Shown one piece after another: positions 1 to 10,953 of a stretch of DNA of 64,000 nucleotides. Positions within the stretch are counted from its first letter, which is position 1. Each line of letters opens with the position of its first letter. A program made the position numbers and the translations under genes. The notes beneath the pieces were generated by a model. The model made no database searches. It was not told where the DNA came from and was given only the letters and a program-made list of their open reading frames with translations. Source of the DNA: Marasmius tenuissimus (lineage: Eukaryota; Basidiomycota; Agaricomycetes; Agaricales; Marasmiaceae); NCBI GenBank assembly GCA_029532415.1, contig JAQOTA010000053.1, positions 5,022,001 through 5,086,000 on the forward strand. Reading direction: 5' to 3'.

Positions 1-48
1 TTGATGGTTTAAGAAAACGAGGGCATAGTTAGAACTGAGTGCACGTAC

Positions 49-217
49 CGAGTGGAGCAGTAGCATAACGGATTCCCAGGAAACTCGTCGCATTTGTTGT
101 CTCATTGTACACGCCTTGGTACTTCGCATACCCCAGATCAACGGTTGGCGTATCCTCGGTCTGAGCATGGATGAAGTTGGAAAGGCGAAGTAAAGCCAGG
201 AGCGTGAGTTTCCACAT
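49..217 (-). CDS. Type-B carboxylesterase/lipase, first exon only (partial)
   Basis: The ATG at 217 opens a typical secretion signal (MWKLTLLALLRLSNFIHA). It is followed by the N-terminal signature of fungal type-B carboxylesterases: VDLGYAKYQGVY, then SFLGIRYATAPLG, the strand that precedes the catalytic elbow region. The exon ends at a consensus donor (gtacgt, minus strand at 48) inside the Pro-Leu-Gly motif. The intron runs off the left edge, so the Ser-Glu-His catalytic residues are not visible. Members of this family are alpha/beta-hydrolases that cleave carboxylic esters outside the cell. The exact substrate cannot be told from 56 residues. Family membership is well supported; whether the gene is intact is unknown. 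Confidence 0.85.
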
Positions 218-597
218 TGAGCCTGGGGATAATCTGGGAACACACCACCATGATCACTTCAATTTATAGGGGCAATTGTCCTGGATTGGATACTGTTCGG
301 GGCCGCAATGTGTAATTAGCATCAGTCCTGACTCCTTCACCCGTGTTCGCCGCTCGTCGAATAATGAGGGCCCCGTGCACGATGACGGTCAGGGATTCAG
401 TCGACATTAATCCTTGATTCGCTAGCATCCGGATACGGGCGCGAGGAGACGTTTGAATTGTCCGAATTATGGGCGTTTTGCTGATCATTGATTGATATGC
501 CGAAGATCATATGTTGATAGTAACTGAGAGTACCGACTGGCACTGTATCATCTCGAAGTCCGTCGTGTCCGTGTTGAGCCTAGTCTGCATCAATGCC

Positions 598-630
<33 letters not shown>

Positions 631-734
631 GGAAAACCTGGGCGACCAAAAGGTGTGCCCTACCGAGTTCTAGGGGCTGGAGATCCTAAGGATGTTGAAT
701 TCGGGTGAGAGTGGGACCCTCCGTTGCAGATGGA
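218..734. other. Intergenic stretch upstream of the carboxylesterase
   Basis: No open frame here shows a recognisable protein. It should contain the promoter of the minus-strand esterase. The only clear structure is the dinucleotide run listed separately. Confidence 0.4.
599..629. repeat. (TC)n microsatellite
   Basis: About 15 uninterrupted TC units run straight into CTAG. The tract therefore looks like a long polypyrimidine tract ending in a 3' splice site (AG at 630-631) for a possible plus-strand transcript. Confidence 0.95.
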
Positions 735-1055
735 CCAAATATTGATGTCGCTAGCAGAAATTCTACCAACGGTATTGAACGAGTTTTGTCGACGTCGAAC
801 AGAGAAAAGGATGGAGCTAATCTCGGTGAAGTGGTTGGAAACGGCTCGAGTCGTTCAGGGGCCGACAGTTGTGCCGATATCCGAGGTGACGAGCAAAATC
901 GGTTGCCGGTGAGTCGAAACCTTTGAGGAGTTGATACTGGTGTACATACTGAATGGAGGTGGTGGTAATGATGAAGTATAAACAATGCTGTGCGACCGGC
1001 CTTCTTTCAGTAAACGGATTGCCCGTTTTGGACATTTGAAGCATCCCGACCTCTA
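735..1055 (+). CDS. Possible small gene fragment, product not recognised
   Basis: Two stretches read as exons of one frame. The first is about 735-911, between a good acceptor (ccgttgcag) and a perfect donor (gtgagt). The second starts after cttctttcag at about 1010 and reaches a TAG within about 45 nt. Joined, they stay in frame and encode a basic peptide ending KRIARFGHLKHPDL. Upstream a 21-nt exon preceded by the TC tract could belong, but the start is not found. No domain is recognised. It could be a real short gene, a long non-coding transcript, or chance. Confidence 0.22.
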
Positions 1056-1367
1056 GTTACAGTACAACATGGCCTGAAGATCATCGATCACGACTCACAT
1101 TCTCACATTCTCGAGGCCTGACTGACTGCATGGAACCTCGAAGCGTCCGAGCGTGGGATTCTACTGGTGTTTAAAGTGAAAGACACTGTCATAACGTGGC
1201 TCTCACAGAGTTGAGGGAACCCAAGAACGAAAAATAAGACATACTCGTCACAGCACTGAAAGTCGTATGGGAATATAGTATAAACAATACTCGAGAATAA
1301 AGATATATGAAAGGAATGATGGGGTATAGAAGTTGAACGGCATGAGGTATAATGAAGGCACCCATAA
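1056..1367. other. Intergenic, 3' side of the kinase-RasGEF gene
   Basis: Probable 3' untranslated region and terminator of the minus-strand gene that stops at 1368. No open frame with a recognisable product was seen. Confidence 0.4.
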
Positions 1368-4300
1368 TTAGAGGTAACGGAAAACATTCTCCTGTAGTGT
1401 CTCTGGCTCGCGTTCCAAACTCAACGCTGAGAACCGTTCGGTCGACACACGTGTCGCGTCAAACGGTAATAAGGACTCCTCAACATACTTCTGGATCGCA
1501 GGATTGGCGTGGAGATTGTACGAGCTTTGTACCTGCCACTGCCTGATACGGTCCATGCGATCGATAACGTCGAATGTCATTCGTCGTTTCTCGAAGTTGA
1601 TCAAGTCGTTTGGATTCCCGGGAAGGGTGTCGGGGTTGTTTTCCTCGATGAAGGTCAGCGCTATGAGGGGGACACCTGTGCACAATGAAAGAACAGATTA
1701 GTATACAGGCGACCGCGAGCAGGTCGCTCTACTTACCAATGAACGGTACACAGGCCGGTAAAGTGAGCGACAGTGCTTCCAGGTACTTCTTGGAGTTGCG
1801 GTGATTATCCAACGCGATCTCGCAGACGCCGAACTGGGCCATGTATTGCTGAGGGACATGGGCCCACGTTCGCTTCAAGCGACGAATGGGTGGTGCGTTC
1901 AGACCGGTTATGATAGCCATCATCGACGAGAAGTTGTTCAGAATTCGACATTGCTGCAGGGGTGAGGGCAAATTAGGTCCTGTTTCAATCATGGTGGGAC
2001 GTCCTACAAAACTCACATCAGCAACGCTTATTAGGTGTCTGGCGATGGCCCCCCGTTGGCGAGACCGGGGCTTGCTTAAGACGGACGATACTGTCCAATT
2101 GATGATCTGATTTCTCGACTCATGAGCAACAAACAACAGAAAGAATGAGGAAATACGAACTTGGTTACAGGTCTGGATAATCGGCGCGATATTGTCCACG
2201 AAGTCCTCCGATGGTTGTGAACATGCACGCTGTAGAAATTCTATGGGGTGAAGCTTTCGATACAGACGAATCTCAAGCAACGTCAACTGTCTTGCGAGCT
2301 CAGGTGGTTCAACATCCAGAAGTTCAAGGTTCTTATTCCTCGTAGGAATTATTGAAGGTGTTGGTGGAGGAGTTTGAGTAGTTGCGGGGATGACAATCCT
2401 ATGAGCGTTTTCGTATTCTCTCTGTCAGAGCCACGCTTTAGTACTCGCCACTAGGAGAACCGCATTGATTGAGCTCACTGCTCGGTTAAGAAGGACACAT
2501 AGCAGGGATTTTTCTGCTAGGGGTAGAGATGTGGCGAACTCCCAGATATCTTTGAGGATATACATGTCTTCATCTTCGAGTATACCACTGGTCAGGATCA
2601 TCCTTAGTGTCTGCACAACGCTACCATAACAAGATGAAAGGTCAGGAAGGGTTATCTAATATCGGTAAAGGCAAACACACATACCGTGCTTGAACAACTT
2701 CCTGCTTCATCTTGACCCATTCATCATGCTCCTCCTGAGTAAGGTTTGGCGGAGGCTGGATGCGGTAACGACTGACAAGCAGGTCGAATAACTTGTCCAG
2801 CGTAGTGAAAGATTTGAAGGTCAGGAGAAAAGTGCTTGAGTACCGCAAGTCTGGAAGACACGTATTGCCATTGGTGAGAGACTGAAGGGTGAGAAAAATC
2901 ATTAAGCCAATACCTATCGAGTCATGCGAAGTCAACCTCTCAACAAGAGCCTCGATAGTTCCGCCCTTGATCTCTCCGTGATCATTCAAGAGGAGATTCG
3001 TCGAGTCCAAGTCGGACCCCAGAAACCAGTATTCATCCTCCGTCTCTGGGCTGACGATGCATTCGGGCGAGAGTGGGCTCGACGGCGAACTCAAAAGAGT
3101 CGGAAAGTCCGCTTGCGAGATGGTGGGATGTTCTACGTCGCTCCAAATCTGTGTGTGTCGCGGATCACTCCACTCGGCAGCAGGCCCAGACGTGTGATTG
3201 CGGCCAATGCCCATCTCGTGTATCCGAAATACTAGATCCGTCATTGTGGGTCGCGACGAGGGGCTCACATTCCAGCATGACACCATGATGTTCCACATGG
3301 GTTCTTGTAGCTCTAAACTCTCTTCTGGGCGCGAGGGATGTCTGTTCTCTATGAGAACTGCGTAAAGAACGGCAACGGTAGAAAGCTCTGGAAAAGGGAC
3401 GTGTCCCGCAAAGATCTTCACCAGGCTGTTTAGCGTCGCCTATCATCAGATAGAAAGGAGCTCGTACCTCATAGCACACACACCCATATGCGTATACATC
3501 GCTCTCCCTTGAAGGTATGCAACTTGGTCCGGGTTTCAGTAACTCAGGTGGCATCCACCTTATTGTGCCCTTTGAACGGCTTGAGTACGTGAAGAATCTT
3601 TGGGAATCTGATATACGCAAAAGCCCAAAATCGCCAATGCATGCCCGAAAATCTGGGGTAATCAGAACATTTAGCTAGAAGCAGAAACGTGAATTAGAGC
3701 CACATCCATAGATAGCGAGTTGGCTCTCACATACCCCCTTGAGATCACCATGAACTATCTTCATTTCGTGAAGGTGCGCAAGACCGCACGCCACGTCTTC
3801 GGCCTACAATATTGAGAGCATAAGTCACGAGCGGAACATAACCATCGAGGGTCCATACCAATGTGTCGTGATCGACCACGTCTGGCGGAGCCTCTTTGAG
3901 AAATTCTACAAGATTTCCATGTGTCATCCAGGGAGAGACCAGACAGAGCCGTTTCTTGTTATTGTCCAAGTAGAAAATCCCCATGAATGGTAGCAGATTT
4001 CGGTGGTTGAGCTGGCGCCAGACAATGGCTTCTTGCATATAATCCTGTCAAAGATATATGTATAATTTAGAGCCACAAGTTTAATGATCTTGACCTACAG
4101 GGACGCACCTTGAGCATTTTCTCGATCTCAGCCACTGAGAAGGCTCGAATGACCTTTATGCAAACCAAAGTACCCCCAATCTTCCCTTTCCACACGTCTC
4201 CAAATGCACCGCCCCCTTCAGGATATTCACCGAGCCTCTCAACGTTTTGGATAGTCAGACACTGGGGATGTAAGCCCGAGTTCCGCGATAGACGAATCAT

Positions 4301-4561
4301 TACGTTGAATATTGACGATCGTAGGGCCTTAGGAATGTCGGGATACTCAGCGAGCTATGCGCAATCCAGAGAGTTAACTTCTTCGACAATGAAAGAACAG
4401 ATTTCGCTCACCAGTTGAAGTAAATCAAGCCAATCTTGTGCATCGTTGCCGGTCATTTGCACCAACACTTTACGCTTTTGTTCATCCTCAACAATCGCTT
4501 GAAATAGTTGTAATTCTTGCTCGAATTCTTCCTGATTCGTCAGTCTTCGTGGTGCATGCAT
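1368..4561 (-). CDS. TKL protein kinase fused to RasGEF_N and RasGEF (Cdc25-type) domains
   Basis: Twelve exons join in phase to 847 residues: 4561-4412, 4354-4109, 4044-3859, 3803-3735, 3674-3468, 3415-2914, 2850-2685, 2620-2479, 2421-2161, 2106-2017, 1953-1737, 1675-1368. The kinase domain spans about 90-350: glycine loop GGGAFGDVWKG at 97-107, VCIK lysine near 117, HGDLKG at 212-217 (Gly replaces the Arg of HRD), DFG at 232-234, and the P+1 segment WMPPEL. Then comes a RasGEF_N domain (about 434-560, EALVERLTSHD, FLLTFKSFTT). A RasGEF catalytic domain follows (about 592-835, LLEIRLYRKLHPIEF, CRILNNFSSM, LTFIEENNPD, LINFEKRRM). RasGEF domains load GTP onto Ras-type GTPases, so one chain combines a kinase and a Ras activator. 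The intron before residue 287 uses the less usual acceptor gtgaag; a 28-nt alternative is too short. No stop or frameshift was found. Confidence 0.88.
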
Positions 4562-5604
4562 AAGTGTGCATCATGCACAGAATTAGCGTGTCAGAGCACC
4601 TCGCTGTCAGCCCGGGATGGTGCAACAGCAGTCGCAAATAGGATGGAACAGAGTCCACCAATTCATGACATTGATGGGCGTCAGGACTTGGCCGGCCGCC
4701 GGGATGGTGAATGGTAGCGTGGGACGAAGCAGCGAGCGCTCAGCACGTGGACCCTGCCGTGTTACTTCCGGTCCGAAATTTGCTGGCCGGCTGAACGCTC
4801 CCTTGATCGCTGCAGACTCAGTCGAGTATGCATCAAGGGGGGGGCGGGCCGTGGATCCCGGACACCCGGGTGGGTAGTTAGTCCCCCCTCGGGGGTCCTT
4901 AAAAATTTTTTTAGGCCAATTTTTTTTCAATGTATGAGGCCGTTTGAAGGCATTGGAAGGAGCTAGAACAGACTGTGTCCTTGAAAATTGCTTGTTCTCG
5001 CTGAAAATCAACCTAAATCTTACCTTTTAGCACCATCTTCACCACCTGCAGCCCTTGTAGTGGTGCTTAAGTGGGTATGGGGCATACCCCACCCCAGGCG
5101 CGACTTCAGTTTAGGTCAGGCTCAGGTGGAGCTCCACAGGATGATAAGCACCCTCCAAACTCATGGCCGCCACTTCCAGAGATGCCAGCGTAGGCTGGTC
5201 AGTGAAAAACCTCGGAGATTGCCGGAAGGGCAGCCAAAAAAGGTAAGTCTTACCATATATGGAAATTACGTAGCTGGTTAGTCCCCCCTCGACCTGCCTT
5301 AAAAAAAAATTCGAGTGTGGGTCATAAATTTTATTTTTCCCCCCCCCTTGGTATGCATTGTGGCAAGCGTACATGAGAGATGTTACCAACATCCCGACAT
5401 GCATCCCGACATACAGGTATCTGGATGCGCCCTGCAAATTGCCAGTACATCTCGCACGCAAGCTAGTCTCGTGTAACCAGACTGACGATACTACCTGACG
5501 ATCGCAAGCGATGTGGTTACATGCAAGCTATGAATACTCATAATTTCGTCGGTGCCTTCACTACGCAGCATCTATATACAAAGCTACTTACATCAGAGTA
5601 CAGA
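4562..5604. other. Intergenic region with repeated C-rich/A-rich motif
   Basis: Upstream region of the kinase-RasGEF gene and downstream region of F-box copy A. The string TTAGTCCCCCCTCG occurs twice in direct orientation (about 4878 and 5279). Each copy is followed by a CTTAAAAA run and they lie about 400 bp apart, which suggests a decayed repeat. About 5463-5492 there is a motif (CCAGACTGACGATA) that recurs near 44766-44796. No gene is supported. Confidence 0.4.
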
Positions 5605-7989
5605 TCAGGATACCTTAGGGTAGAGCTCAGAACGGCTTCCATAGGTTATAGCAATCCACATCCCCGCATCTCTAAAACACTCCAAGCAATCTAGATGGCC
5701 ACCCTTTCGGTCTTGCTCTCGTTCTGAATCCAAGTCCAGCATAACAACGATCGCCACATGTTGCAGACATTCCACACCGAGATCGCCCGCCTGGGACGGG
5801 TCTGGAAGCCATCGAGAGGAAAGTATGTTCAAGAATCCGTTCGCATCCAAACCTTTCGCGTGTGCCACCAACTTCAGATCTGTGAGCTGGGGCAGAACGT
5901 GTGTGGGCGAAATCAACGGGGTACCTTCCGACACGGTAAGGACATCCAAGAGGGATTTAGTCACGATACGATTCTGACCATGGTCCCTCAACTCCTCAAT
6001 GCAGAGTGATGTGATAGAGGGGATCATCCTGAGCAAGGAGAGAACCTGCATGTCCGTGATTGGCAAGAACTTGAGATGTGTTAGGATCGTGCGGATCGGA
6101 TAGGGATAAAATAAGATATGGGATTTTATATGCTGTCGGATAGATGGATAGGAAAGAGATATGATGAAGGAGTGTGGGAGCAACGGATCTAGAGCAAACA
6201 GTAGCTGAAGGTTTCGCCAACAGCACCATGAACTGAGCTGTCCTTCTACTAGACTAAGAGGACAAGTTGCGAGAGAGAAGGAAAGACATTAGAGTCATGA
6301 TGGGGATTGACCCAGATTGAAACCTGGTTGATTTCGAGTCTTCTGATACAGGATAGAAGTATAGAGCTTATATAGGGTTATAGTAAATGAATGAATGATA
6401 AGTGAGTCAAGTGCGGGAAAGGTTGATGTATCATATGGAAGTCAAACACGGGGAGAAATGTACCGGAAGGGAAATGAACCGGAAATGAATAAGTGCGTGA
6501 TGGAATGAAGATATGAATAGAATAAGTGAGTGTGGGAATATCTTGGAAGTCGGAGATAAGTAAGTCAGAACAAGTCAGAATGAAAGGTGAAAGAGTCCCG
6601 GAAGCGGAAGCGGAAGTGGCGGAGGTTCCAGGGATGGACTTGGTGTGAGAGACTGAACCACGGAAGTGAAGGTTGAGTGCTGGGGATGGAATAGTGTTGG
6701 AATGGACTTGATTAAAAGCCCGGAAATACCCGGGATAGGTCCGGAAGTGATGTGACCAGCCAAGTGTGATGTGACTAGGTGAGATAGACCAGGGTAAGAT
6801 GCATGGATGTAACAAGATGCAAGAAAGCGATGGTGCAAGACGACCGGTTAAGGAAGGCTCCGAGAAAGGTGTTGTCCCATGTCGACCAACCGGCTCTTAA
6901 ATGGGCCCAATGACCCCATATCCTCAAGGAGGATATCCCAGTGAGGGTGGTATGCTTGAATGCGCCATCCACTTCACACTGGGCACCTGCTTTCATGACG
7001 TCTAGGGTTCTAATTCTGTGTTGAACTAAGTGATTTGTATAATCGTTGCTGCCACTAGCCCAGCCGCCGACATCGTCCAATTCCAGCTGTTCCACAGCCG
7101 TACAACAAGATAGCAAAGGAAAGGCAGCGGAATTGTAAGCGATGGACAGTCGTAATGTTTTAACCTGGCTCCATGGAAGAGACACCTGGTCCACTCGAGG
7201 TGGATTTGGCTCGGGTGATATGTATAGTGTATGAAGGGCAGGGCAGGTACTAAAGTAGCTGAAGAGCTGGCTCCACCGGTTTCGTCCAGACCCTTTTTTT
7301 AGAAGGTGAAGGGATTTGAGAAGAGAAACTCGACCACGAATCGATTCGAAGATTGTCGAAGGAAAGTGCTGGGGCAACGTCGTCAATGAGAATTGCTCCC
7401 AACGTTCACATTGGCCGATGATGGAACGTAGTGTCGCAAGTATTCTGCCTCCTCGTGGTTGACTACCGTCGTACATGTAGTTATCATCAGGTAAGGTTAA
7501 GGCAAATCGCAATGATGAAGTCTGGGATCGGGTCAGAAATAGCTCTGATAGCTGGGTTAAAACGTCCAAGCCCTTTGTCCAGGCACCAAAGTCAATTTCG
7601 ACACTGGCCCACAGTCGTGGAGTCGAAAAGACAATATCTCTCCAGCGGCCACAGACCATAGAAAGCTGGAGTGCGCTCGGTAGAGCAGACCCTGACAAGA
7701 TGTTTCGCTCACAAGAGAAGGCGAAGATGATACTGAGGATTTCGGATGGAACAGCGTGAATGGGTGATAGGAGGGACTTGTAGAGTTCCGCATTTCGTTT
7801 CATTCGGTCGTGCTTGCGTTCTATCGCGTGTATCGCTGTTCTGAGCCTATTTATCTCCACCTGATATAGTGCCATTTCTAGCTCAGCATCGTGCAGATAC
7901 TGGGAGACAGTGGCTTTGTCTGCGGTGGTGGATCTGAAGAATTTGCGAATTTCTGCAGAACGTCGGGCCAGATCGCTTTCTCGGCTCAT
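5605..7989 (-). pseudogene. F-box protein, copy A, interrupted by a solo LTR
   Basis: The start is the ATG at 7989; a further-upstream frame begins only with GTG. Residues 1-75 are charged and heptad-like (coiled coil). An F-box-like motif follows (VPSEILSIIFAF, SMVCGRWRDI, STPRLW). The rest is the leucine-rich C-terminal body seen in copies B and D. At FLHL the frame runs into an inserted 736-bp LTR (6079-6814). The missing end (KFLPITDMQ to LYPKVS) lies on the other side, stopping at 5605. Removing the LTR plus one copy of the 5-bp duplication leaves 1644 nt, exactly 548 codons, with no other stop. F-box proteins act as substrate adaptors of SCF ubiquitin ligases. As it stands, the transcript would end inside the LTR. 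Confidence 0.88.
6079..6814 (-). mobile_element. Solo LTR, family 1, inside F-box copy A
   Basis: 736 bp, beginning TGTTACATCC and ending CCTAACA on the minus strand, so the ends form the short inverted repeat TGTTA/TAACA usual for LTRs. It is flanked by a perfect 5-bp target duplication, CATCT (6815-6819 and 6074-6078). A TATA box (CTATATAAGC) sits in the interior, as expected for an LTR promoter. It is about 90% identical by eye to the copy at 12906-13696. No internal retrotransposon genes are present, so it is a recombination product of a full element. Confidence 0.92.
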
Positions 7990-8476
7990 CCTGCAGCTTT
8001 GAGGGAGTTTGTTAAACACTTTGCATTAGAGTGCCCACTGAGCTCACCAGCTGGAACCAGAAGGCTCTTCGATGGTTCTTCGAGCGTTGGAAGAAAAGTC
8101 GAAGGAGGGCAGAGCTTACTAATTCTGGGCGCGTTAGTTGTTGCCGGACGGCCCGCTGCCGTCCGGTCCTACCTCCTGCCATATTGACTGTGAAGTTTCA
8201 TTGCCACTGGTAACCGTACCTCTTCGACCAGTGGCTGACCTCCCAGGCCTGAAATTCATTGTCTAGACTTTTGAGGAGAGTTTCTGTAACTTGAGACTAA
8301 CAGAAGAGGCACAGACTGCCAAGGGGTGTCACCAAAAAAAATATATATATGATCTTCCCATACGATCTTAAGGCCCTTTGGGACCCCCCCCCTCCCCCCC
8401 CCCCTCCTACCATTTTGGGAAGGTGATTCTCACCAGTCACATGCCCATCCCAACTATCAAACACGTCCTGACAATA
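7990..8476. other. Intergenic, upstream of F-box copy A
   Basis: Promoter side of copy A. It contains an A/T run near 8333-8350 and long C runs at about 8384-8406. No gene is supported. Confidence 0.4.
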
Positions 8477-8720
8477 GGGCGTATTTGTACTCTTTCAAAG
8501 CATTCCAAAGTAAAATGTCAGGTTAGGTGGAGAACGGGCCCCACCCAATTTTTAGGTCATTTTTGGTTTCAAACTAGGCGAGATTGTATGGCAAACCAGC
8601 TGAAAAATCGCTCCACAGATGATTTTTACCTGAAATTTGGTTTCAAAGAGCGACAAAATTTAATCTCAAAATACCTCTTTGAAAGCATGGAAACTTGTTT
8701 GAAACAGTGTAAATACGCCC
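8477..8720. mobile_element. MITE with TA target duplication (244 bp)
   Basis: The ends are imperfect inverted repeats: GGGCGTATTTGTACTCTTTC on the left and the reverse complement of a right end reading about the same, roughly 20 of 24 matching. Both ends abut TA (8475-8476, 8721-8722), the target of Tc1/mariner-like elements. There is no coding capacity. It is non-autonomous and its driver is not in the window. Confidence 0.65.
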
Positions 8721-9409
8721 TAATGTATTTTCCGGTCTAAGTTGGTGCTGATGTTACTTGGGAAGTATTGAGAGCCTCTGAATACGGTAGGATTTGAGTG
8801 GTTTGCTTGAGGAAGTTATGTGTCCGATAGGAAGGACCGAGACCTGGACTCCAGACTCCAGGGACCTTCCAATTTTGGTGACCTGTACAGTTCACACCGG
8901 ATTTTGGGACAAAAAACAAACATGTTTGGGCTGTGCTGCCGTGTTGGCCATCTACTTCATCCTCTAGCCCCCGAGCACCCTAAATGAGCGTCAAAATGTC
9001 TTGTAAGGACTCTCTAGACCCCCCCAAGGTCCACTCAAGGGGGGGTCACTTTTTGAACTTAAGGGCTCGGGGACCCCCCTCCCCCCCTACCCCATATGAC
9101 CGAGATGCCCAGGTGACACCCCTTGCAGACCGCTAGTAAACAAACTATGGACCAAAAATTGTTTCGAGCAACTTCTTGTAGCGCCAATCGCAGTACTATG
9201 ACACTTTCATTGTTAAACTTGGTAGTTGAACTCAAGATTAACACTCTAGCACATAAGCAAAATCAGCGATTAGATTGAAATGTATATATAATTTGAGTTG
9301 AAATAGACTGATTAAGCGTTCCATATGGCTTTGATTGTGTGAGATTCTGGCCTAGTTCACCTCCTTGAACCTCAAGACGAAACTTAAGGTGAGCCGGTCG
9401 GATAAAGCT
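8721..9409. other. Intergenic, no gene seen
   Basis: Contains G/C homopolymer runs near 9018-9050 and 9074-9090. No recognisable open frame or repeat end was found. Confidence 0.35.
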
Positions 9410-9547
9410 TGTCCAAACTTCCATATGTGATAGCAATTCACATACCCGCATCCCTAAAACACTCCAAGCAATCCAGATGTCCTCCCTTCCGGTCTTGCTC
9501 CTTTTTTGATTCTAAATCCAGAATTACAACAATCGCCAAACGTCGAG
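9410..9547 (-). pseudogene. F-box copy C, C-terminal fragment
   Basis: The minus strand reads RRLAIVVILDLES, then EQDRKGGHLDCLECFRDAG, then a stop and ITYGS. This matches the extreme C-terminus of copies A, B and D. The TGA right after DAGM replaces the codon for W/R in the relatives. It is probably the tail of the copy whose middle part lies at 10442-10953, since the two join at the same point of the protein. Confidence 0.75.
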
Positions 9548-10441
9548 TTATGTTCCGAATTCAAGGAACGAGAATTAGGCTTTTTCCGTCCTGGAAACAT
9601 TTTTTCACCAAAGGTTAAGATGTGAGAGTTTTCTACTGGATATAGTCCGAAGTGCCGCCCTTTTCGGCGTCTCCTTCCTAATTTAGTGTGATTCTCTCAC
9701 GCATCAAGGTCTCCTTCCCTTTTAGTACAGGCTTCAGCGCTGAGCCAGAAGCTGTGTCCAATTTGGTCACATATTCACACGCGCTCTGGAAGTCCTACTT
9801 AGCACCTGTGCCCCAACTCAAAGGCAAGTGTTGGTCTCACCATTTGCCCATTCCTTTCTCCTAAAACTATCTCATTTACCTCACCTAGCACAACTCGCGC
9901 CTTCACTGAAGATCCCAGGATAGATAAACCAACAAGTTTCTCAGACCCTGTAAATTGGATCATCTGGAGCACGGCACCTCCAGAACTCGACATCATCACC
10001 ACAACATTTTCCAACACAATGTAAATACAGCTTTTCTTGTTCACTAACCTCAAATGAGGCTACCTAAAATCTACTCTAAGGATGTCAGGGGAACCAGGTT
10101 ATCAGTATATGAACAACAATTTGCTGTGCATCAGTGAGTTTTTTTACTATTCCTACTTGCTTGGGTTCAAGAAGTTAGGGCAAAGATTGTATATTTCATA
10201 TTTGGACCAATAATGGTGAGTGGGTAAAAAAATCAAGTACAACGATCTGGTTCTATATCTGTGCACTGTGGACTCAAATATGACAGTATAAGAGCTGAAG
10301 TTGGTCGAAGAAAATGTATGAAGACTCGGGGGGTCAGTGGCTCAAATTAGAGACCTATATGGGGGGTGGAAGATGATTGACTCAGGTTGGGTTCAAAGGA
10401 AGTTTTGAATTCAGCCTGCCAGCGGAGCCGGCTGATACCCC
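9548..10441. other. About 0.9-kb sequence separating the two pieces of F-box copy C
   Basis: It lies exactly between VDCLQL (ending at 10442 on the minus strand) and RRLAIVV (from 9547), two stretches that are contiguous in copy A. It is therefore probably an insertion. I do not find clear terminal repeats or a convincing target duplication. The open frames inside match nothing I recognise. Confidence 0.5.
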
Positions 10442-10953
10442 AAGTTGTAGACAATCTACTGGCATGCTGAGGTCGGTTGCCTGTGACGAGTCAGGGTGCC
10501 ATCGTGATGCCAGCGTGTTTAGGAACACGTCAGCATCTAAGTCTTGTGCGTGGACGACCAGTTTAAGGTCCGTGAGGTGTGGTACAAGAGAAGTGGAACA
10601 AGGAGTCTCCTGTGATGCAATTAGACCACCCATGAAAGGTCTGGTGATGATACGGTTCTGACTGTAATAGAGGAACTCTTCGATGCAGAGCGACTCAATT
10701 GAGGGGATTGCTCTGAGTAAGGAGAGGGTCTGCGTGTTGGTGATAGGCAAGGCTTTGAGATGCAAACAAGTGATGGTGAACAATGGAGGAAAGTCTTCAA
10801 GGACGTGTTATCCCATGCCGGCCAGTTGCGTTTGATGTTTTTCCATCGTCCCGATCTCTTGAATGACGACAATCCACTCAAGGTGGTATGCTTCAACACA
10901 CTGTCAACATTGTGCTGGTCAATGGCCTTTACGATGTCGAGATTCTTGACACC
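10442..10953 (-). pseudogene. F-box copy C, middle fragment
   Basis: The minus strand begins with GVKNLDIV (GVKHLDIV in copy B) and reads LKHTTLSGLSS, WPAWDNTSLKTFLH. After an apparent 4-nt deletion near 10780 it continues in another frame as TITCLHLKALPITNTQTLSLL through SSRW-like residues to VDCLQL. The N-terminal half is missing. It is a decayed member of the family, head to head with copy B. Confidence 0.8.

Noticed and set aside
686..985. Minus-strand frame of 99 residues
   Set aside because: Shadow of the better spliced plus-strand candidate; no recognisable protein.
3440..3467. 28-nt intron in the kinase-RasGEF gene
   Set aside because: It would keep frame and three more residues, but it is shorter than any normal fungal intron. 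A 52-nt intron ending at gtgaag also keeps frame and has a good branch site.
8384..8406. C-run as a terminator or quadruplex element
   Set aside because: Isolated homopolymer runs without further structure; could also be assembly noise.
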